From Variovorax sp. KK3 (GTDB lineage: Bacteria; Pseudomonadota; Gammaproteobacteria; Burkholderiales; Burkholderiaceae_C): DNA of 64,000 bases. The position numbers were made by a program, and so were the translations under genes. Where the stretch lies: assembly GCF_001984055.1 (NCBI RefSeq), contig NZ_LYVO01000015.1, forward strand, positions 39,134 to 103,133, given 5' to 3'. How positions within the stretch are numbered: the stretch's first letter is position 1; each line of letters opens with the position of its first letter. Below the pieces are notes generated by a model. It was not told the DNA's origin, did not search any database, and saw nothing but the letters and a program-made list of their open reading frames with translations. Positions 26,136 through 35,265 of this stretch are shown in pieces.

Positions 26136-26638
26136 CCTTCCCAGCCCGCGGCAGCGTGGCGGCGCTGGCACTGGCCGCGTTGTTGGCCGGCTGCGCCGGC
26201 GAGCCGACACGCCTGCCCACGGGCAGCTCGCGCGAGCAGGCCTTGCAGCAGCTGGGCGCGCCGACGGCCACCTATGCCTTGCCGGGCGGCGGCCAGCGCC
26301 TGCAGTACTCTCGCGCGCCGGCCGGCTTCGAGGTCAACAACGTCGACCTGGATGCCGGCGGCCATGTGGTCTCGGTCACGCAGGAACTCGACGAGCGCCT
26401 GTTCGACCGCACCATCCAGCCGGGCGTGGGCAACTGGCGCGTCGCCGACGTGATGCGCACCTATGGCCGGCCCTTCGAGATCACCCAGGTCAGTTCCTTC
26501 GACGGCAACATCTGGACATGGCGATACAAGTTCCAGAACACGCCGCGCCTGCTGTACATCTACATCGATCCAACCGGCGTGGTGCGGCGCTACCACACGG
26601 GCGACGACCTGACGCTCGAACTGCTGGCGCCACTGTGA
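26132..26638 (+). CDS. BamE/SmpA-like outer-membrane lipoprotein
   Basis: 168 residues from a TTG at 26132 that overlaps the def stop (TTGA); a GTG at 26156 is a possible alternative. The N-terminus is a lipoprotein signal: hydrophobic [13 protein letters not shown] followed by Cys21. The region from about residue 30 ([20 protein letters not shown]) matches the SmpA/BamE pattern of a small alpha-beta domain, and a second similar unit follows ([17 protein letters not shown]), giving two tandem copies. BamE-type lipoproteins help outer-membrane protein assembly, but this one is longer and is not the main bamE by context. It lies 7 nt before fmt. Confidence 0.72.
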   Translation: MTFPARGSVAALALAALLAGCAGEPTRLPTGSSREQALQQLGAPTATYALPGGGQRLQYSRAPAGFEVNNVDLDAGGHVVSVTQELDERLFDRTIQPGVGNWRVADVMRTYGRPFEITQVSSFDGNIWTWRYKFQNTPRLLYIYIDPTGVVRRYHTGDDLTLELLAPL

Positions 26639-26645
26639 GGCTTTC

Positions 26646-27596
26646 ATGAGGATCGCATTCGCGGGCACGCCCGAGTTCGCCCGTGTCGCGCTGGAAGCCA
26701 TCGCCGCGGCCGGCTTCGAGATCGTCCTGGTGCTGACCCAGCCCGATCGGCCGGCCGGCCGCGGCATGAAGCTGCAGGCTTCGCCGGTCAAGGAACTGGC
26801 GCTCGAGCGCGGCTGGCCGGTGGCGCAGCCGCGCAGCCTGCGGCTCGACGGCAAGTACCCCGAAGACGCGACGGCCGCGCGCACCGCGATCGCCGAAGCG
26901 AATGCCGATGCCATGGTGGTCGCGGCCTATGGCCTGATCCTGCCGCAGTGGGTGCTCGACGCGCCTCGCCTGGGCTGCCTCAACATCCACGCCAGCCTGC
27001 TGCCGCGCTGGCGTGGCGCCGCGCCCATCCATCGCGCCATCGAGGCCGGCGACGAGGAAACCGGCGTGACCATCATGCAGATGGATGCCGGCCTCGACAC
27101 CGGCGACATGCTCATCGGCGAATCGCTTCCGATCGGCGACGACAGCACTGCACGGCTGCACGACCGCCTGGCCGCGCTCGGCGGCCGGCTGATCGTCGAC
27201 GCGTTGAAGCAGGCCGAGGCCATCGCCCTGGCCCCGGTGGCGCAGCCGGCCGAAGGCGTGACCTATGCGCACAAGGTCGAGAAGCACGAAGCGCAGATCG
27301 ACTGGCGGCAGGACGCCGCCACCATCGTGCGCCGCATCCGCGCCTTCGACCCCTTCCCGGGCGCCACGAGCGTCATCGAAGGTGAAACGCTCAAGCTCTG
27401 GGCGGCGCGCGTGCAGTCCGGGCCGCCGGCGGAGCCGGGCACCGTGCTGGCAGTCACTCCCACGGGTGTGGCCGTTGCCGCGCAGGATGCGATCGTCGTG
27501 CTCACCGAGCTTCAGCGCCCGGGCGCTAAGCGCCTGCCGGTGGCCGACTTCCTGCGGGGTTTCGATATAGAGCCGGGGCAGGTTTTCGGCCGATGA
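26646..27596 (+). CDS. fmt: Methionyl-tRNA formyltransferase
   Basis: 316 residues. It opens [19 protein letters not shown] and carries the formyltransferase motif [21 protein letters not shown] with [14 protein letters not shown], including the catalytic Asn, His and Asp. The C-terminal OB-like domain is present ([27 protein letters not shown]). It transfers formyl from 10-formyl-tetrahydrofolate to Met-tRNA(fMet). It is grouped with def as in most bacteria. Its stop overlaps an ATG that opens a 19-codon bridge frame to azlC. Confidence 0.97.
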   Translation: MRIAFAGTPEFARVALEAIAAAGFEIVLVLTQPDRPAGRGMKLQASPVKELALERGWPVAQPRSLRLDGKYPEDATAARTAIAEANADAMVVAAYGLILPQWVLDAPRLGCLNIHASLLPRWRGAAPIHRAIEAGDEETGVTIMQMDAGLDTGDMLIGESLPIGDDSTARLHDRLAALGGRLIVDALKQAEAIALAPVAQPAEGVTYAHKVEKHEAQIDWRQDAATIVRRIRAFDPFPGATSVIEGETLKLWAARVQSGPPAEPGTVLAVTPTGVAVAAQDAIVVLTELQRPGAKRLPVADFLRGFDIEPGQVFGR

Positions 27597-27652
27597 ACCG
27601 CTCACGCGCTTGCTGCATGCATTCGTTGCCCTTCGAACGGGCGCAGGCCTGA
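27593..27652 (+). CDS. Candidate 19-residue bridging mini-ORF between fmt and azlC
   Basis: ATG at 27593 overlaps the fmt stop (ATGA). The frame encodes [19 protein letters not shown], and its TGA (27650-27652) overlaps the azlC ATG (27652-27654) as TGATG. The spacer is thus bridged by a frame with translational-coupling geometry at both ends. It has no homology that I recognise and may serve only to carry ribosomes from fmt to azlC, or may be chance. Confidence 0.25.
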   Translation: MNRSRACCMHSLPFERAQA

Positions 27653-28392
27653 TGTTTCTCTCCGCCGCCATCCGCAGCCGACCGGAGTTCAGCAAGGGCA
27701 TGCGCGACATGTCTTCGGTGGCCCTCGGCACCGGCGCCTGGGGCCTGATGACCGGCGTGGCGATGGTGAAGGCGGGCATGAGCGTCTTCGAGTCGGTGGC
27801 GATGACGCTCCTGGTGTATGCCGGCAGCTCGCAACTGGCTGCCATTCCCTTGCTGATCGCGGGCGCGCCGGCCTGGGTGATCCTGGCGACGGGCTTCTGC
27901 GTCAATCTGCGCTTCGTGGTGTTCAGCCTGCACCTGCGCCCTTTCCTCATGCACATGCCGCGCTGGCGCCGCATGACGCATGGCTACCTGACGGCCGACA
28001 TGACCTATGCCTATTTCACCCGCGAGTATCCGCAGCCACCCGTCGATGCCGCCGGGCAGCGCGCCCAGGAGGCTTACCTGACCGGCAACTACTTCGTCGT
28101 CTGGAGCGCCTGGATGGGCATGAGCCTGCTCGGCGTCGCCCTGGCCAACCTGATCCCGCAAAGCTGGGGCCTGGGCTTCGCCGGCGTGCTGTGCCTTGTC
28201 GCCGTGGTCTGCTCGATGGTGACGACGCGCCTGCGCATGCTGGCGGCGCTGATCGCCGGCGCCACCGCCGTCGCGGCCTATGCGCTGCCGCTGAAGCTCA
28301 ACATCGTCGCCGGCATCGGCGTTGCCGTTCTGCTGTGCTTCTGGCTCGAAAAGCAGTTCGGGCTGGACGCGAGCGCGGAGGACGACAAATGA
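27652..28392 (+). CDS. azlC: AzlC-family branched-chain amino acid exporter, large subunit
   Basis: 246 residues from the ATG at 27652; a TTG at 27610 would add 14 residues. The sequence is membrane throughout, with the family-typical RSRPEFSKGMRDMSSVALGTGAWGLMTGVAM near the N-terminus and VYAGSSQLAAIPLL, GFCVNLRFVVFSLHLRPFL in the first half. AzlC with AzlD exports branched-chain amino acids or analogues across the inner membrane. Its stop overlaps the azlD start (ATGA). Confidence 0.9.
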   Translation: MFLSAAIRSRPEFSKGMRDMSSVALGTGAWGLMTGVAMVKAGMSVFESVAMTLLVYAGSSQLAAIPLLIAGAPAWVILATGFCVNLRFVVFSLHLRPFLMHMPRWRRMTHGYLTADMTYAYFTREYPQPPVDAAGQRAQEAYLTGNYFVVWSAWMGMSLLGVALANLIPQSWGLGFAGVLCLVAVVCSMVTTRLRMLAALIAGATAVAAYALPLKLNIVAGIGVAVLLCFWLEKQFGLDASAEDDK

Positions 28393-28739
28393 GCTTCGGG
28401 ACGGGTGGTACAACGGACGCCTGGACGCTGGCCATCATCATCGGCCTGGCCGGCGTGACCGTGCTCACGCGCTGCTTCTTCTTCATCCTCGACCGGCCCT
28501 GGGGCCTGCCCGACTGGGCGCACCGCGCGCTGCACTACGCGCCGGTGGCCGCGCTCGCTGCGGTGATCATTCCCGAGATCGTCATGACGCAGGGCCACCT
28601 GATCTCGACCTGGCAGGACGCTCGGCTGTACGGTGCGGCGGCCGGCGCCGCCTACTATTTTTGGCGTCGTGGGGTGCTCGGCACCATGGCTGCCGGCATG
28701 GCGGTCTACCTGCCGCTGCACCTGGGACTGGGCTGGTAG
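28389..28739 (+). CDS. azlD: AzlD-family branched-chain amino acid exporter, small subunit
   Basis: 116 residues, three to four membrane segments. It shows the AzlD-type TLAIIIGLAGVTVLTRCFFF and ALHYAPVAALAAVIIPEI. The start overlaps the azlC stop by 4 nt, so the two subunits are translationally coupled. It is the last gene before the pgk promoter region. Confidence 0.88.
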   Translation: MSFGTGGTTDAWTLAIIIGLAGVTVLTRCFFFILDRPWGLPDWAHRALHYAPVAALAAVIIPEIVMTQGHLISTWQDARLYGAAAGAAYYFWRRGVLGTMAAGMAVYLPLHLGLGW

Positions 28740-28793
28740 CGGCCGGGCGTTGCGGGCCGACGGCCGATACGTCGGGCTCATTGCAACGAAATC

Positions 28794-28799
28794 TACAAT
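28794..28799 (+). promoter_or_regulatory. -10-like hexamer of pgk
   Basis: TACAAT 66 nt before the pgk ATG, in the 126-nt gap after azlD. No good -35 at 16-18 nt is visible; TTGCAA (28781-28786) is too close. Confidence 0.35.
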
Positions 28800-28865
28800 C
28801 GCTGCTGCCTCGTCGTCCCGGTCTCTTCGCGAGCCGTCTCCAACGCATCCACCCGCCCGAACTCC

Positions 28866-30059
28866 ATGAAGATCCTTCGATTCACCGACCTCGCAGCGCA
28901 AGGCAAAGTCGCCGGCCAGCGCGTGTTCATCCGAGCCGACCTCAACGTGCCGCAGGACGATGCCGGCAACATCACGGAGGACACCCGCATCCGCGCCTCG
29001 GTACCCTGCATCCGGCATGCACTGGACGCCGGTGCCGCGGTGATGGTGACTTCGCACCTGGGCCGCCCGACCGAAGGCCAGTTCAAGCCCGAGGACTCGC
29101 TGGCGCCGGTCGCCAAGCGCCTGGGCGAACTGCTCGGCCGCGAAGTGCCGCTGGTGTCCGACTGGGTCGACGGCGTCGACCTGAAGCCCGGCCAGGTCGT
29201 GCTGCTGGAAAACTGCCGCCTCAACAAGGGCGAGAAGAAGAACGACGAGGCGCTGGCCCGCAAGCTCGCCGCGCTGACCGACATCTACGTGAACGACGCT
29301 TTCGGCACCGCGCACCGCGCCGAGGCCACCACCTACGGCATCGCGCAATTCGCCAAGGTGGCATGCGCCGGCCCGTTGCTCGCGGCCGAGATCGACGCCA
29401 TCACCAAGGCGCTGGCCAATCCCAAGCGGCCGCTGGTGGCAATCGTCGCGGGCTCCAAGGTCAGCACCAAGCTCACCATTCTCGAAAGCCTGGCCGGCAA
29501 GGTCGACCAGCTGATCGTGGGCGGCGGCATCGCCAACACCTTCATGCTGGCCGCGGGGCTGCCCATCGGCAAGTCGCTGGCCGAGGCCGACCTTCAGGAC
29601 CAGGCCCGCGCCGTGATCGATGCCATGCGTGCGCGCGGCGCCGCGGTGCCGATCCCGGTCGACGTGGTCACGGCCAAGACCTTCGCTGCAGACGCGCCGG
29701 CCACCGTCAAGGACGCGACCGACGTGGCTGAAGACGACCTGATCCTCGACATCGGCCCGAAGACCGCGGCGCAGCTGGCCGCGCAGCTGCGCGAGGCCGG
29801 CACCATCGTCTGGAACGGCCCCGTGGGCGTGTTCGAGTTCGATGCCTTCGCCAAGGGCACCGAAGCCATCGCGCGCGCCATCGCCGAGAGCAGCGCTTTC
29901 TCGATCGCCGGCGGCGGAGACACGCTGGCCGCGATCGCCAAGTACGGCATCGAAGACAAGGTGGGTTACATCTCGACCGGCGGTGGCGCCTTCCTCGAAG
30001 TGCTGGAAGGCAAGACACTGCCCGCATTCGAGATCCTGGAGAAGCGCGCCGGCGCGTGA
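28866..30059 (+). CDS. pgk: Phosphoglycerate kinase
   Basis: 397 residues. Recognised by [13 protein letters not shown], the [11 protein letters not shown] loop, [31 protein letters not shown], and the nucleotide loop [17 protein letters not shown] with GGGDTLAAI and [16 protein letters not shown]. It interconverts 1,3-bisphosphoglycerate with ADP and 3-phosphoglycerate with ATP. It is followed by pyk and an aldolase, a glycolytic cluster typical of Burkholderiales. Confidence 0.98.
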   Translation: MKILRFTDLAAQGKVAGQRVFIRADLNVPQDDAGNITEDTRIRASVPCIRHALDAGAAVMVTSHLGRPTEGQFKPEDSLAPVAKRLGELLGREVPLVSDWVDGVDLKPGQVVLLENCRLNKGEKKNDEALARKLAALTDIYVNDAFGTAHRAEATTYGIAQFAKVACAGPLLAAEIDAITKALANPKRPLVAIVAGSKVSTKLTILESLAGKVDQLIVGGGIANTFMLAAGLPIGKSLAEADLQDQARAVIDAMRARGAAVPIPVDVVTAKTFAADAPATVKDATDVAEDDLILDIGPKTAAQLAAQLREAGTIVWNGPVGVFEFDAFAKGTEAIARAIAESSAFSIAGGGDTLAAIAKYGIEDKVGYISTGGGAFLEVLEGKTLPAFEILEKRAGA

Positions 30060-30186
30060 GCGGTCTAAACGAGGCCGCAGGAAGTCCGCCAGGGAGGCTG
30101 CCGGAGAGCGACGGGAAAAAATCCGCCGGGGGCTTTCGCCGGGCCTCTAAAGTGTATACAGTTAGGCATACAAACCGGAGACCCGC

Positions 30187-31635
30187 ATGAGCACGCCTCG
30201 CCTACCCCGCCACGCCACCAAGATCGTCGCCACCCTCGGGCCTGCGTCCAGCTCGCCCGAGCTGCTGGAGCAGATGATCCACCACAAGGTCAGCGTGGTG
30301 CGGCTCAACTTCAGCCATGGCACGGCGCAGGACCACATCAACCGCGCCACCATGGTTCGCGAGGCGGCCAAGCGGGCCGGCCGCGAAGTGGCGATCATGG
30401 CCGACCTGCAGGGCCCCAAGATCCGGGTCGGCAAGTTCGCCGAGGGCAAGGTCTTGCTGGAGCCGGGCGCCAAGTTCGTTCTCGACGGTTCGCGCACCGA
30501 ACTGGGCGACGTCGACGCCGTGGGGCTCGACTACAAGGACCTGCCCCGCGACGTGAAGCCGGGCGACACGCTGCTGCTCAACGACGGCCTCATCGTGCTG
30601 GCCGTCGACGCGGTGAAAGGCGACGCGGTCTACACCACCGTGCGCCTGGGCGGGGAGCTGTCCAACAACAAGGGCATCAACAAGCAGGGCGGCGGCCTGA
30701 CGGCGCCGGCGCTGACGGCCAAGGACATGGAGGACATCAAGACCGCCATGAGCTTCCAGGCCGACTACGTGGCCGTGAGCTTCCCCAAGAACGCGACCGA
30801 CATGGAAATGGCGCGCCAGCTGTGCAACGTGGCGGCCGCCGAGTTCGGCCACAAGCCCGGCATGATCGCGAAGATCGAGCGCGCCGAGGCCATCCCCAAG
30901 CTCGACGAGATCCTGCGCGCCAGCGACGGCATCATGGTCGCGCGCGGCGACCTGGCGGTGGAGGTGGGCAACGCGGCCGTGCCGGCGCTGCAGAAGAAGA
31001 TGATCCGCATGGCCCGCGAGATGGACAAGGTGGTCATCACCGCCACGCAGATGATGGAATCCATGATCAGCAACCCGGTGCCCACCCGCGCCGAGGTGAG
31101 CGACGTGGCCAACGCGGTGCTCGACGGCACCGACGCCGTGATGCTCTCGGCCGAAACCGCGTCGGGCCGCTACCCGCTCGAAACCGTGCAAGAGATGAGC
31201 CGCATCTGCGAAGCCGCCGAGCAGGCCGAGGACAAGCACCTCGACGCCGACTTCAGCGGCCAGACCTACAGCCGCATCGACCAGTCGATCGCCATGGGCG
31301 CGCTGTTCACCGCGCACCACCTGGGCGCCAAGGCCATCGTCGCGCTGACCGAATCCGGCTCCACGCCGCTGTGGATGAGCCGCCATCGCGCCCACATTGC
31401 CATGTACGCCCTGACCTCGCGCCTGGCCACCCAGCGCAAGATGGCCCTGTACCGCAACGTGCGCCCGCTGCTCATGGATGCCGAGACCGACCGCGACACC
31501 GCACTCGAGCGGGCGGAGGCTCACCTCAAGAAGCGCGGCATCGTGCAGACCGGCGACATCTACGCCATCACCTGCGGCGAGCCGATGGGTGCTCCGGGCG
31601 GCACCAACATGCTGAAGATCTGCCGCGTGAGCTGA
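30187..31635 (+). CDS. pyk: Pyruvate kinase
   Basis: 482 residues. Motifs: [19 protein letters not shown] at the N-terminus, [49 protein letters not shown] and [40 protein letters not shown] active-site region, then a C-terminal domain ending [16 protein letters not shown]. It converts phosphoenolpyruvate and ADP to pyruvate and ATP. The upstream gap holds GTATACA and GCATACAAA stretches that could supply a -10, and CGGAG lies before the ATG. Confidence 0.98.
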   Translation: MSTPRLPRHATKIVATLGPASSSPELLEQMIHHKVSVVRLNFSHGTAQDHINRATMVREAAKRAGREVAIMADLQGPKIRVGKFAEGKVLLEPGAKFVLDGSRTELGDVDAVGLDYKDLPRDVKPGDTLLLNDGLIVLAVDAVKGDAVYTTVRLGGELSNNKGINKQGGGLTAPALTAKDMEDIKTAMSFQADYVAVSFPKNATDMEMARQLCNVAAAEFGHKPGMIAKIERAEAIPKLDEILRASDGIMVARGDLAVEVGNAAVPALQKKMIRMAREMDKVVITATQMMESMISNPVPTRAEVSDVANAVLDGTDAVMLSAETASGRYPLETVQEMSRICEAAEQAEDKHLDADFSGQTYSRIDQSIAMGALFTAHHLGAKAIVALTESGSTPLWMSRHRAHIAMYALTSRLATQRKMALYRNVRPLLMDAETDRDTALERAEAHLKKRGIVQTGDIYAITCGEPMGAPGGTNMLKICRVS

Positions 31636-31729
31636 TCCCGCTCTGCGCGTCCGCCTCGCCGGTCGCAGCTGTCGAGGGTTGGGCAAAGGAGCGATGGGGG
31701 CAAGAAGGGGCCGGGAAATTGGCCGCCGA

Positions 31730-31735
31730 TACAAT
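31730..31735 (+). promoter_or_regulatory. -10-like hexamer of the class I aldolase gene
   Basis: TACAAT, giving an untranslated leader of about 55 nt before the GTG start. The -35 region is unclear. Confidence 0.4.
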
Positions 31736-31795
31736 CCATACGTATTAATCCACCCACCTTCGCCGTGTCGCGGCGATGAACCAGAGAGTGATGCA

Positions 31796-32683
31796 GTGAA
31801 CACGGAACAACTGAACAAGATCGCCACGGGCAAGGGCTTCATCGCCGCGCTGGACCAGAGCGGTGGCAGCACGCCCAAGGCACTCAAGCTCTACGGCATC
31901 GAAGAAAGCGCCTACAAGAACGATGCCGAGATGTTCGATCTCGTGCACGCCATGCGTACCCGCATCGTCACCAGCAAGGCCTTCGACGGCCGCCGCATCC
32001 TCGGCGCCATCCTCTTCGAGGCGACCATGGACCGCCAGATCGATGGCGTGGACGCCGCCACCTACCTGTGGGAGCGCAAGCAGGTCGTGCCTTTCCTCAA
32101 GGTCGACAAGGGCCTGGCCGCCGCCGCCGACGGCGTGCAGCTCATGAAGCCGATGCCCGAACTCGACGCGCTGCTGGCGCGCGCGAAGGCCAAGGGCATC
32201 TTCGGCACCAAGATGCGCTCGGTGATCGATGCCGCCAACGAAAAGGGCATCGCCGCCGTGCTCGACCAGCAATTCGCCGTGGGCCAGCAGATCTTCAACG
32301 CCGGCCTGGTGCCGATCATCGAGCCCGAAGTCTCGATCGGCGCTGCCGACAAGAAAGAGGCCGAAGCGCTGCTCAAGAAGGGCTTCATCGAGCGCCTGAA
32401 CGCACTGCCGGCCGACACCAAGGTCATGCTCAAGCTCACCATTCCCGACGTGGACGGGTTCTACAACGAGCTGGTGGCGCATCCGAAGGTGGTGCGGGTG
32501 GTGGCGCTGTCGGGTGGCTATTCGCGCGACGATGCCAACGCTCGCCTCGCGCGCAACCCGGGCGTCATCGCCAGCTTCAGCCGCGCGCTGACCGAAGGCC
32601 TGAGCGCCCAGCAGTCGGACGCCGATTTCGACGCCGCGCTCGACACGGCCACCGAAGCGATCCACCGCGCCTCGAGCAACTGA
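31796..32683 (+). CDS. Class I fructose-bisphosphate aldolase (Staphylococcus-type)
   Basis: 295 residues from a GTG at 31796 with GAGAG about 6 nt upstream; the longer in-frame ATG at 31679 would cover the promoter. The whole chain follows the small single-domain class I aldolase known from Staphylococcus: [69 protein letters not shown], and VMLKLTIPD with the Schiff-base Lys, then [16 protein letters not shown]. It cleaves fructose 1,6-bisphosphate without a metal. In related Burkholderiales the aldolase at this pyk-purC position is, as I recall, a class II zinc enzyme, so this looks like replacement by a non-homologous enzyme. Confidence 0.92.
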   Translation: MNTEQLNKIATGKGFIAALDQSGGSTPKALKLYGIEESAYKNDAEMFDLVHAMRTRIVTSKAFDGRRILGAILFEATMDRQIDGVDAATYLWERKQVVPFLKVDKGLAAAADGVQLMKPMPELDALLARAKAKGIFGTKMRSVIDAANEKGIAAVLDQQFAVGQQIFNAGLVPIIEPEVSIGAADKKEAEALLKKGFIERLNALPADTKVMLKLTIPDVDGFYNELVAHPKVVRVVALSGGYSRDDANARLARNPGVIASFSRALTEGLSAQQSDADFDAALDTATEAIHRASSN

Positions 32684-32709
32684 ACTCCCGCCGTGCGTCG
32701 CCGGTCCAG

Positions 32710-32733
32710 GCCACCGTCCGCGGTGGCTTTTTT
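32710..32733 (+). terminator. Intrinsic terminator after the aldolase gene
   Basis: Perfect 7-bp stem GCCACCG / CGGTGGC with a four-base loop TCCG, followed directly by TTTTTT. It begins 27 nt after the aldolase stop and ends 48 nt before purC, so it separates the glycolytic unit from the purine genes. Confidence 0.88.
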
Positions 32734-32781
32734 CTGCGCGCACAATCGACGCTCCCGGCCGTCGTCCCTTTCGAAATTGCC

Positions 32782-33687
32782 ATGACCACCGTCCACACCT
32801 CCTCCATCCAGAGCCTGCCTCTGCTCGCGCGCGGCAAGGTGCGCGACAACTACGCAGTCGGCGAAGACCGCATCCTGATGGTGGCCAGCGACCGCCTGTC
32901 GGCTTTCGACGTGATCATGGGCGAGCCGATCCCTGGCAAGGGCGTGATCCTCACGCAGATGGCGCTGTGGTGGTTCGACCGGCTCGGCCACCTGTGCCCC
33001 AACCACCTGACCGGCGAAGCGCCCGAGAGCGTGGTGGCCCCGGCTGAAGTGCCACAGGTCAAGGACCGATCGATGCTGGTCAAGCGCCTCAAGCCGATCC
33101 CGGTCGAGGCCGTGGTGCGCGGCTACCTGGCCGGCAGCGGCTGGAAGGAGTACCAGGAGGGTCGTTCGGTCTGCGGCGTGCCGCTGCCCGAGGGCCTGGG
33201 CAACGCGAGCCAGTTGCCGCGGCCGATCTTCACGCCTGCGGCCAAGGCGGCCGCCGGTGCGCACGACGAGAACATCAGCTACGAGCGCGTGGTCGAGGTC
33301 GTCGGCCCGGCCCTGGCCCAGCAGATCCGCGACGTCAGCATCGCCATCTACGAGACGGCGGCTGCCATCGCGTTGGGCAAGGGGATGATCATCGCCGACA
33401 CCAAGTTCGAGTTCGGCCTGGACGACGCCGGCACGCTGGTGCTGATGGACGAGGTGCTCACGCCCGACAGCTCGCGCTACTGGCCCATCGAGGGCTACCA
33501 GTCCGCCCTGGCCGCCGGCACGAATCCGCCGAGCTACGACAAGCAGTTCGTGCGCGACTGGCTGGAGGGCGTCCGCATCAATGGCAAGCCCTGGGACAAG
33601 ACGCCGCCGGCACCGCGCCTGCCCGCCGAGGTGATCGAGAAAACCGCCGCCAAGTACCGCGAGTGCCTGCAGCGGCTGACGGGCTGA
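32782..33687 (+). CDS. purC: SAICAR synthetase
   Basis: 301 residues. Motifs: [14 protein letters not shown] at the N-terminus, [19 protein letters not shown], the substrate loop [20 protein letters not shown], and [31 protein letters not shown]. It joins aspartate to CAIR with ATP in purine synthesis. It is the eukaryote-like longer form common in betaproteobacteria. A strong terminator lies just upstream, so purC needs its own promoter within about 48 nt; CACAAT just after the T-run is a candidate. Confidence 0.97.
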   Translation: MTTVHTSSIQSLPLLARGKVRDNYAVGEDRILMVASDRLSAFDVIMGEPIPGKGVILTQMALWWFDRLGHLCPNHLTGEAPESVVAPAEVPQVKDRSMLVKRLKPIPVEAVVRGYLAGSGWKEYQEGRSVCGVPLPEGLGNASQLPRPIFTPAAKAAAGAHDENISYERVVEVVGPALAQQIRDVSIAIYETAAAIALGKGMIIADTKFEFGLDDAGTLVLMDEVLTPDSSRYWPIEGYQSALAAGTNPPSYDKQFVRDWLEGVRINGKPWDKTPPAPRLPAEVIEKTAAKYRECLQRLTG

Positions 33688-33733
33688 TTGCGCTGATGGG
33701 GCTGGCGGGCGGCCGACGCGGCCGACGTGAATA

Positions 33734-33760
33734 AGTCACAAGCTGGCTGGCAATAGTCAC
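33734..33760. promoter_or_regulatory. Two direct AGTCAC repeats upstream of the LuxR-type gene
   Basis: AGTCAC occurs at 33734-33739 and 33755-33760, 21 bp apart (two helical turns), within similar AT-rich contexts (AATAAGTCAC and CAATAGTCAC). They lie 66-92 nt before the regulator ATG and could be binding sites for autoregulation. Confidence 0.25.
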
Positions 33761-33825
33761 TGCCCGCCCATTCCAGGAGTGTTCAAACTTTCCTCTTACC
33801 AAATCGCATGTAAGGGGAAAGTGCC

Positions 33826-34479
33826 ATGAACGCCGCTGCCACCGTATCGCCCGTCCTGCGCAACGATGCTCCGCCAGAAGCCTTGCAGGCCGGCCTGCTG
33901 GCCCGCGTGCTCGACGAGATCGACCACGGCCTGCTGATGGTGGACCTGACCGGCCGCCTCCTGCATGCCAACCGGCCGGCACGCCGCGAGCTGGCGGGCG
34001 GCCGCGCATTGCGCGAGGTCGACGGCATGCTGTGGACCGCGCTGCCGGCCTGGCAGGCGCGCATCCGCCAGGCGCTGAAGGACGCGGAGCGCGATTGCCG
34101 CAGCATCGTGGAGCTCGACGCCGAGGGCGAGCCGCTCATGCTGGCCTTCGTGCCACTGGCGATGCTGCACGGCAGCGGCACCATCGACACGGTGCTGATC
34201 ATGTGCAGCCGGCGCTCGACCTGCGAAACCCTCACCATGCAGATGTTCGCCCGCGCCAAGCGCCTGACGCCGGCCGAGCAGGGCGTGCTGACGCAACTGT
34301 GCGCGGGCCGTGGTGCGCAGGAGATCGCCTGCCTGCAGGGCATCCGCGTCTCCACCGTTCGCACCCACATCAAGAACGTGCGCCAGAAGACCGGCCGCGG
34401 CAGCGTGCGCGAGATCGTGCGCGAACTCTCGCGCATGCCGCAGATCGTGTCGGCGCTGCGCCTGGTGGGCTCGGACTGA
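33826..34479 (+). CDS. LuxR-type regulator with PAS-like N-terminal domain
   Basis: 217 residues; AAGGGG lies upstream of the ATG. Residues about 20-130 resemble a PAS/sensor fold (LDEIDHGLLMVDLTGRLLHANRPARRELAGG). The C-terminal helix-turn-helix is of the LuxR/GerE type: AKRLTPAEQGVLTQLCAGRGAQEIACLQGIRVSTVRTHIKNVRQKTG. There is no phosphoreceiver and no autoinducer-binding domain. The gene stands alone between purC and a Crp/Fnr-type regulator. Its targets are unknown. Confidence 0.82.
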   Translation: MNAAATVSPVLRNDAPPEALQAGLLARVLDEIDHGLLMVDLTGRLLHANRPARRELAGGRALREVDGMLWTALPAWQARIRQALKDAERDCRSIVELDAEGEPLMLAFVPLAMLHGSGTIDTVLIMCSRRSTCETLTMQMFARAKRLTPAEQGVLTQLCAGRGAQEIACLQGIRVSTVRTHIKNVRQKTGRGSVREIVRELSRMPQIVSALRLVGSD

Positions 34480-34555
34480 AGGGCTGCGACGCGTGTGCAC
34501 TCTTCGGCGGCCTGCCGGCCGCTACAGGGGCTCGTGCCGAAGGGGGTGCGGGCCG

Positions 34556-34561
34556 TATAGT
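34556..34561 (+). promoter_or_regulatory. -10-like hexamer of the Crp/Fnr-type gene
   Basis: TATAGT, 6 nt before the ATG at 34568 with no Shine-Dalgarno between, predicting a leaderless mRNA. Confidence 0.45.
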
Positions 34562-34567
34562 CCCCGG

Positions 34568-35221
34568 ATGCTGCCGACGCCCGTCGTATCCCGCGCCGAC
34601 CCCGCTGCCGCACTGCCGCCGACCCTCCAGAGACTGGCAGCGCTGGGTGTGCAACGGCGCTACCGCCGCCACGCCATGTTGATCGAGGAAGGCGACGAGG
34701 GCGGCACGCTTTACATCGTCCTGACCGGCCAGGTGCGAGCCTTCGTCTCCGACGCGCGCGGACGCGAGGTCACTCTCGGCTTGCACGGACCCGGCGAGTA
34801 CGTGGGCGAGATGTCGCTCGACGGCGGGCCGCGCTCGGCCAGCATCCAGGCCACCGAAGCCACGCTGTGCGCCGTGGTGGGCCGCGAGACCATGCTGCGG
34901 CAGCTGGCGCAAGACCCCGAGCTCGCGCAGGAACTGATCATGCGTCTGATCAAGCGCGCGAGGCTGGCCACGCAGAGTGCGCGCAGCATGGCGCTTCTCG
35001 ACGTCTACAGCCGGTTGAAGGCGCTGCTGGAATCGCGATCGCAGCCGCAGGGCGGAGGTGGCTGGGTGATGGCACGCCTGACCCACCAGGCGATGGCCAG
35101 CGAGATCGGCTGTTCGCGCGAGATGGTCAGCCGGCTCTGGAAAGACCTGGAAAGCGGTGGCTACGTCACGGCGCAAGGGTCGCGGCTGCTGCTGCTCAAG
35201 CCGCTGCCCGCCAAGTGGTGA
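34568..35221 (+). CDS. Crp/Fnr-family transcriptional regulator
   Basis: 217 residues from the ATG at 34568. The cyclic-nucleotide-binding barrel is clear (MLIEEGDEGGTLYIVLTGQVRAFVSDARG, LGLHGPGEYVGEMSLDGGPRSASI), followed by the dimerisation helix and a Crp-type winged helix (LTHQAMASEIGCSREMVSRLWKDLESGGYV). The GEMSLDGGPRSAS segment is close to the cAMP-binding loop of Crp. There are no N-terminal Fnr cysteines, so it is not an oxygen sensor of the Fnr type. It probably binds a cyclic nucleotide or acts ligand-free. The 3' end runs into a 14-bp tandem repeat. Confidence 0.9.
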   Translation: MLPTPVVSRADPAAALPPTLQRLAALGVQRRYRRHAMLIEEGDEGGTLYIVLTGQVRAFVSDARGREVTLGLHGPGEYVGEMSLDGGPRSASIQATEATLCAVVGRETMLRQLAQDPELAQELIMRLIKRARLATQSARSMALLDVYSRLKALLESRSQPQGGGGWVMARLTHQAMASEIGCSREMVSRLWKDLESGGYVTAQGSRLLLLKPLPAKW

Positions 35222-35249
35222 TCGTCAGGTGGTGATCGTCAGGTGGTGA
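35215..35249. repeat. 14-bp tandem repeat at the 3' end of the Crp/Fnr-type gene
   Basis: GTGGTGATCGTCAG occurs twice in direct tandem (35215-35228, 35229-35242), with a partial third copy GTGGTGA (35243-35249). The first copy contains the stop codon of the regulator. It is probably a replication-slippage duplication in the gap before the convergent META gene. Confidence 0.85.
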
Positions 35250-35265
35250 CCGGCGCGACGTGGCT

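Noticed and set aside
30060..30186. Terminator between pgk and pyk
   Set aside because: GC-rich partial complementarity exists (CCGCCGGG with GCCGGGCC) but no clean stem followed by T residues could be drawn.
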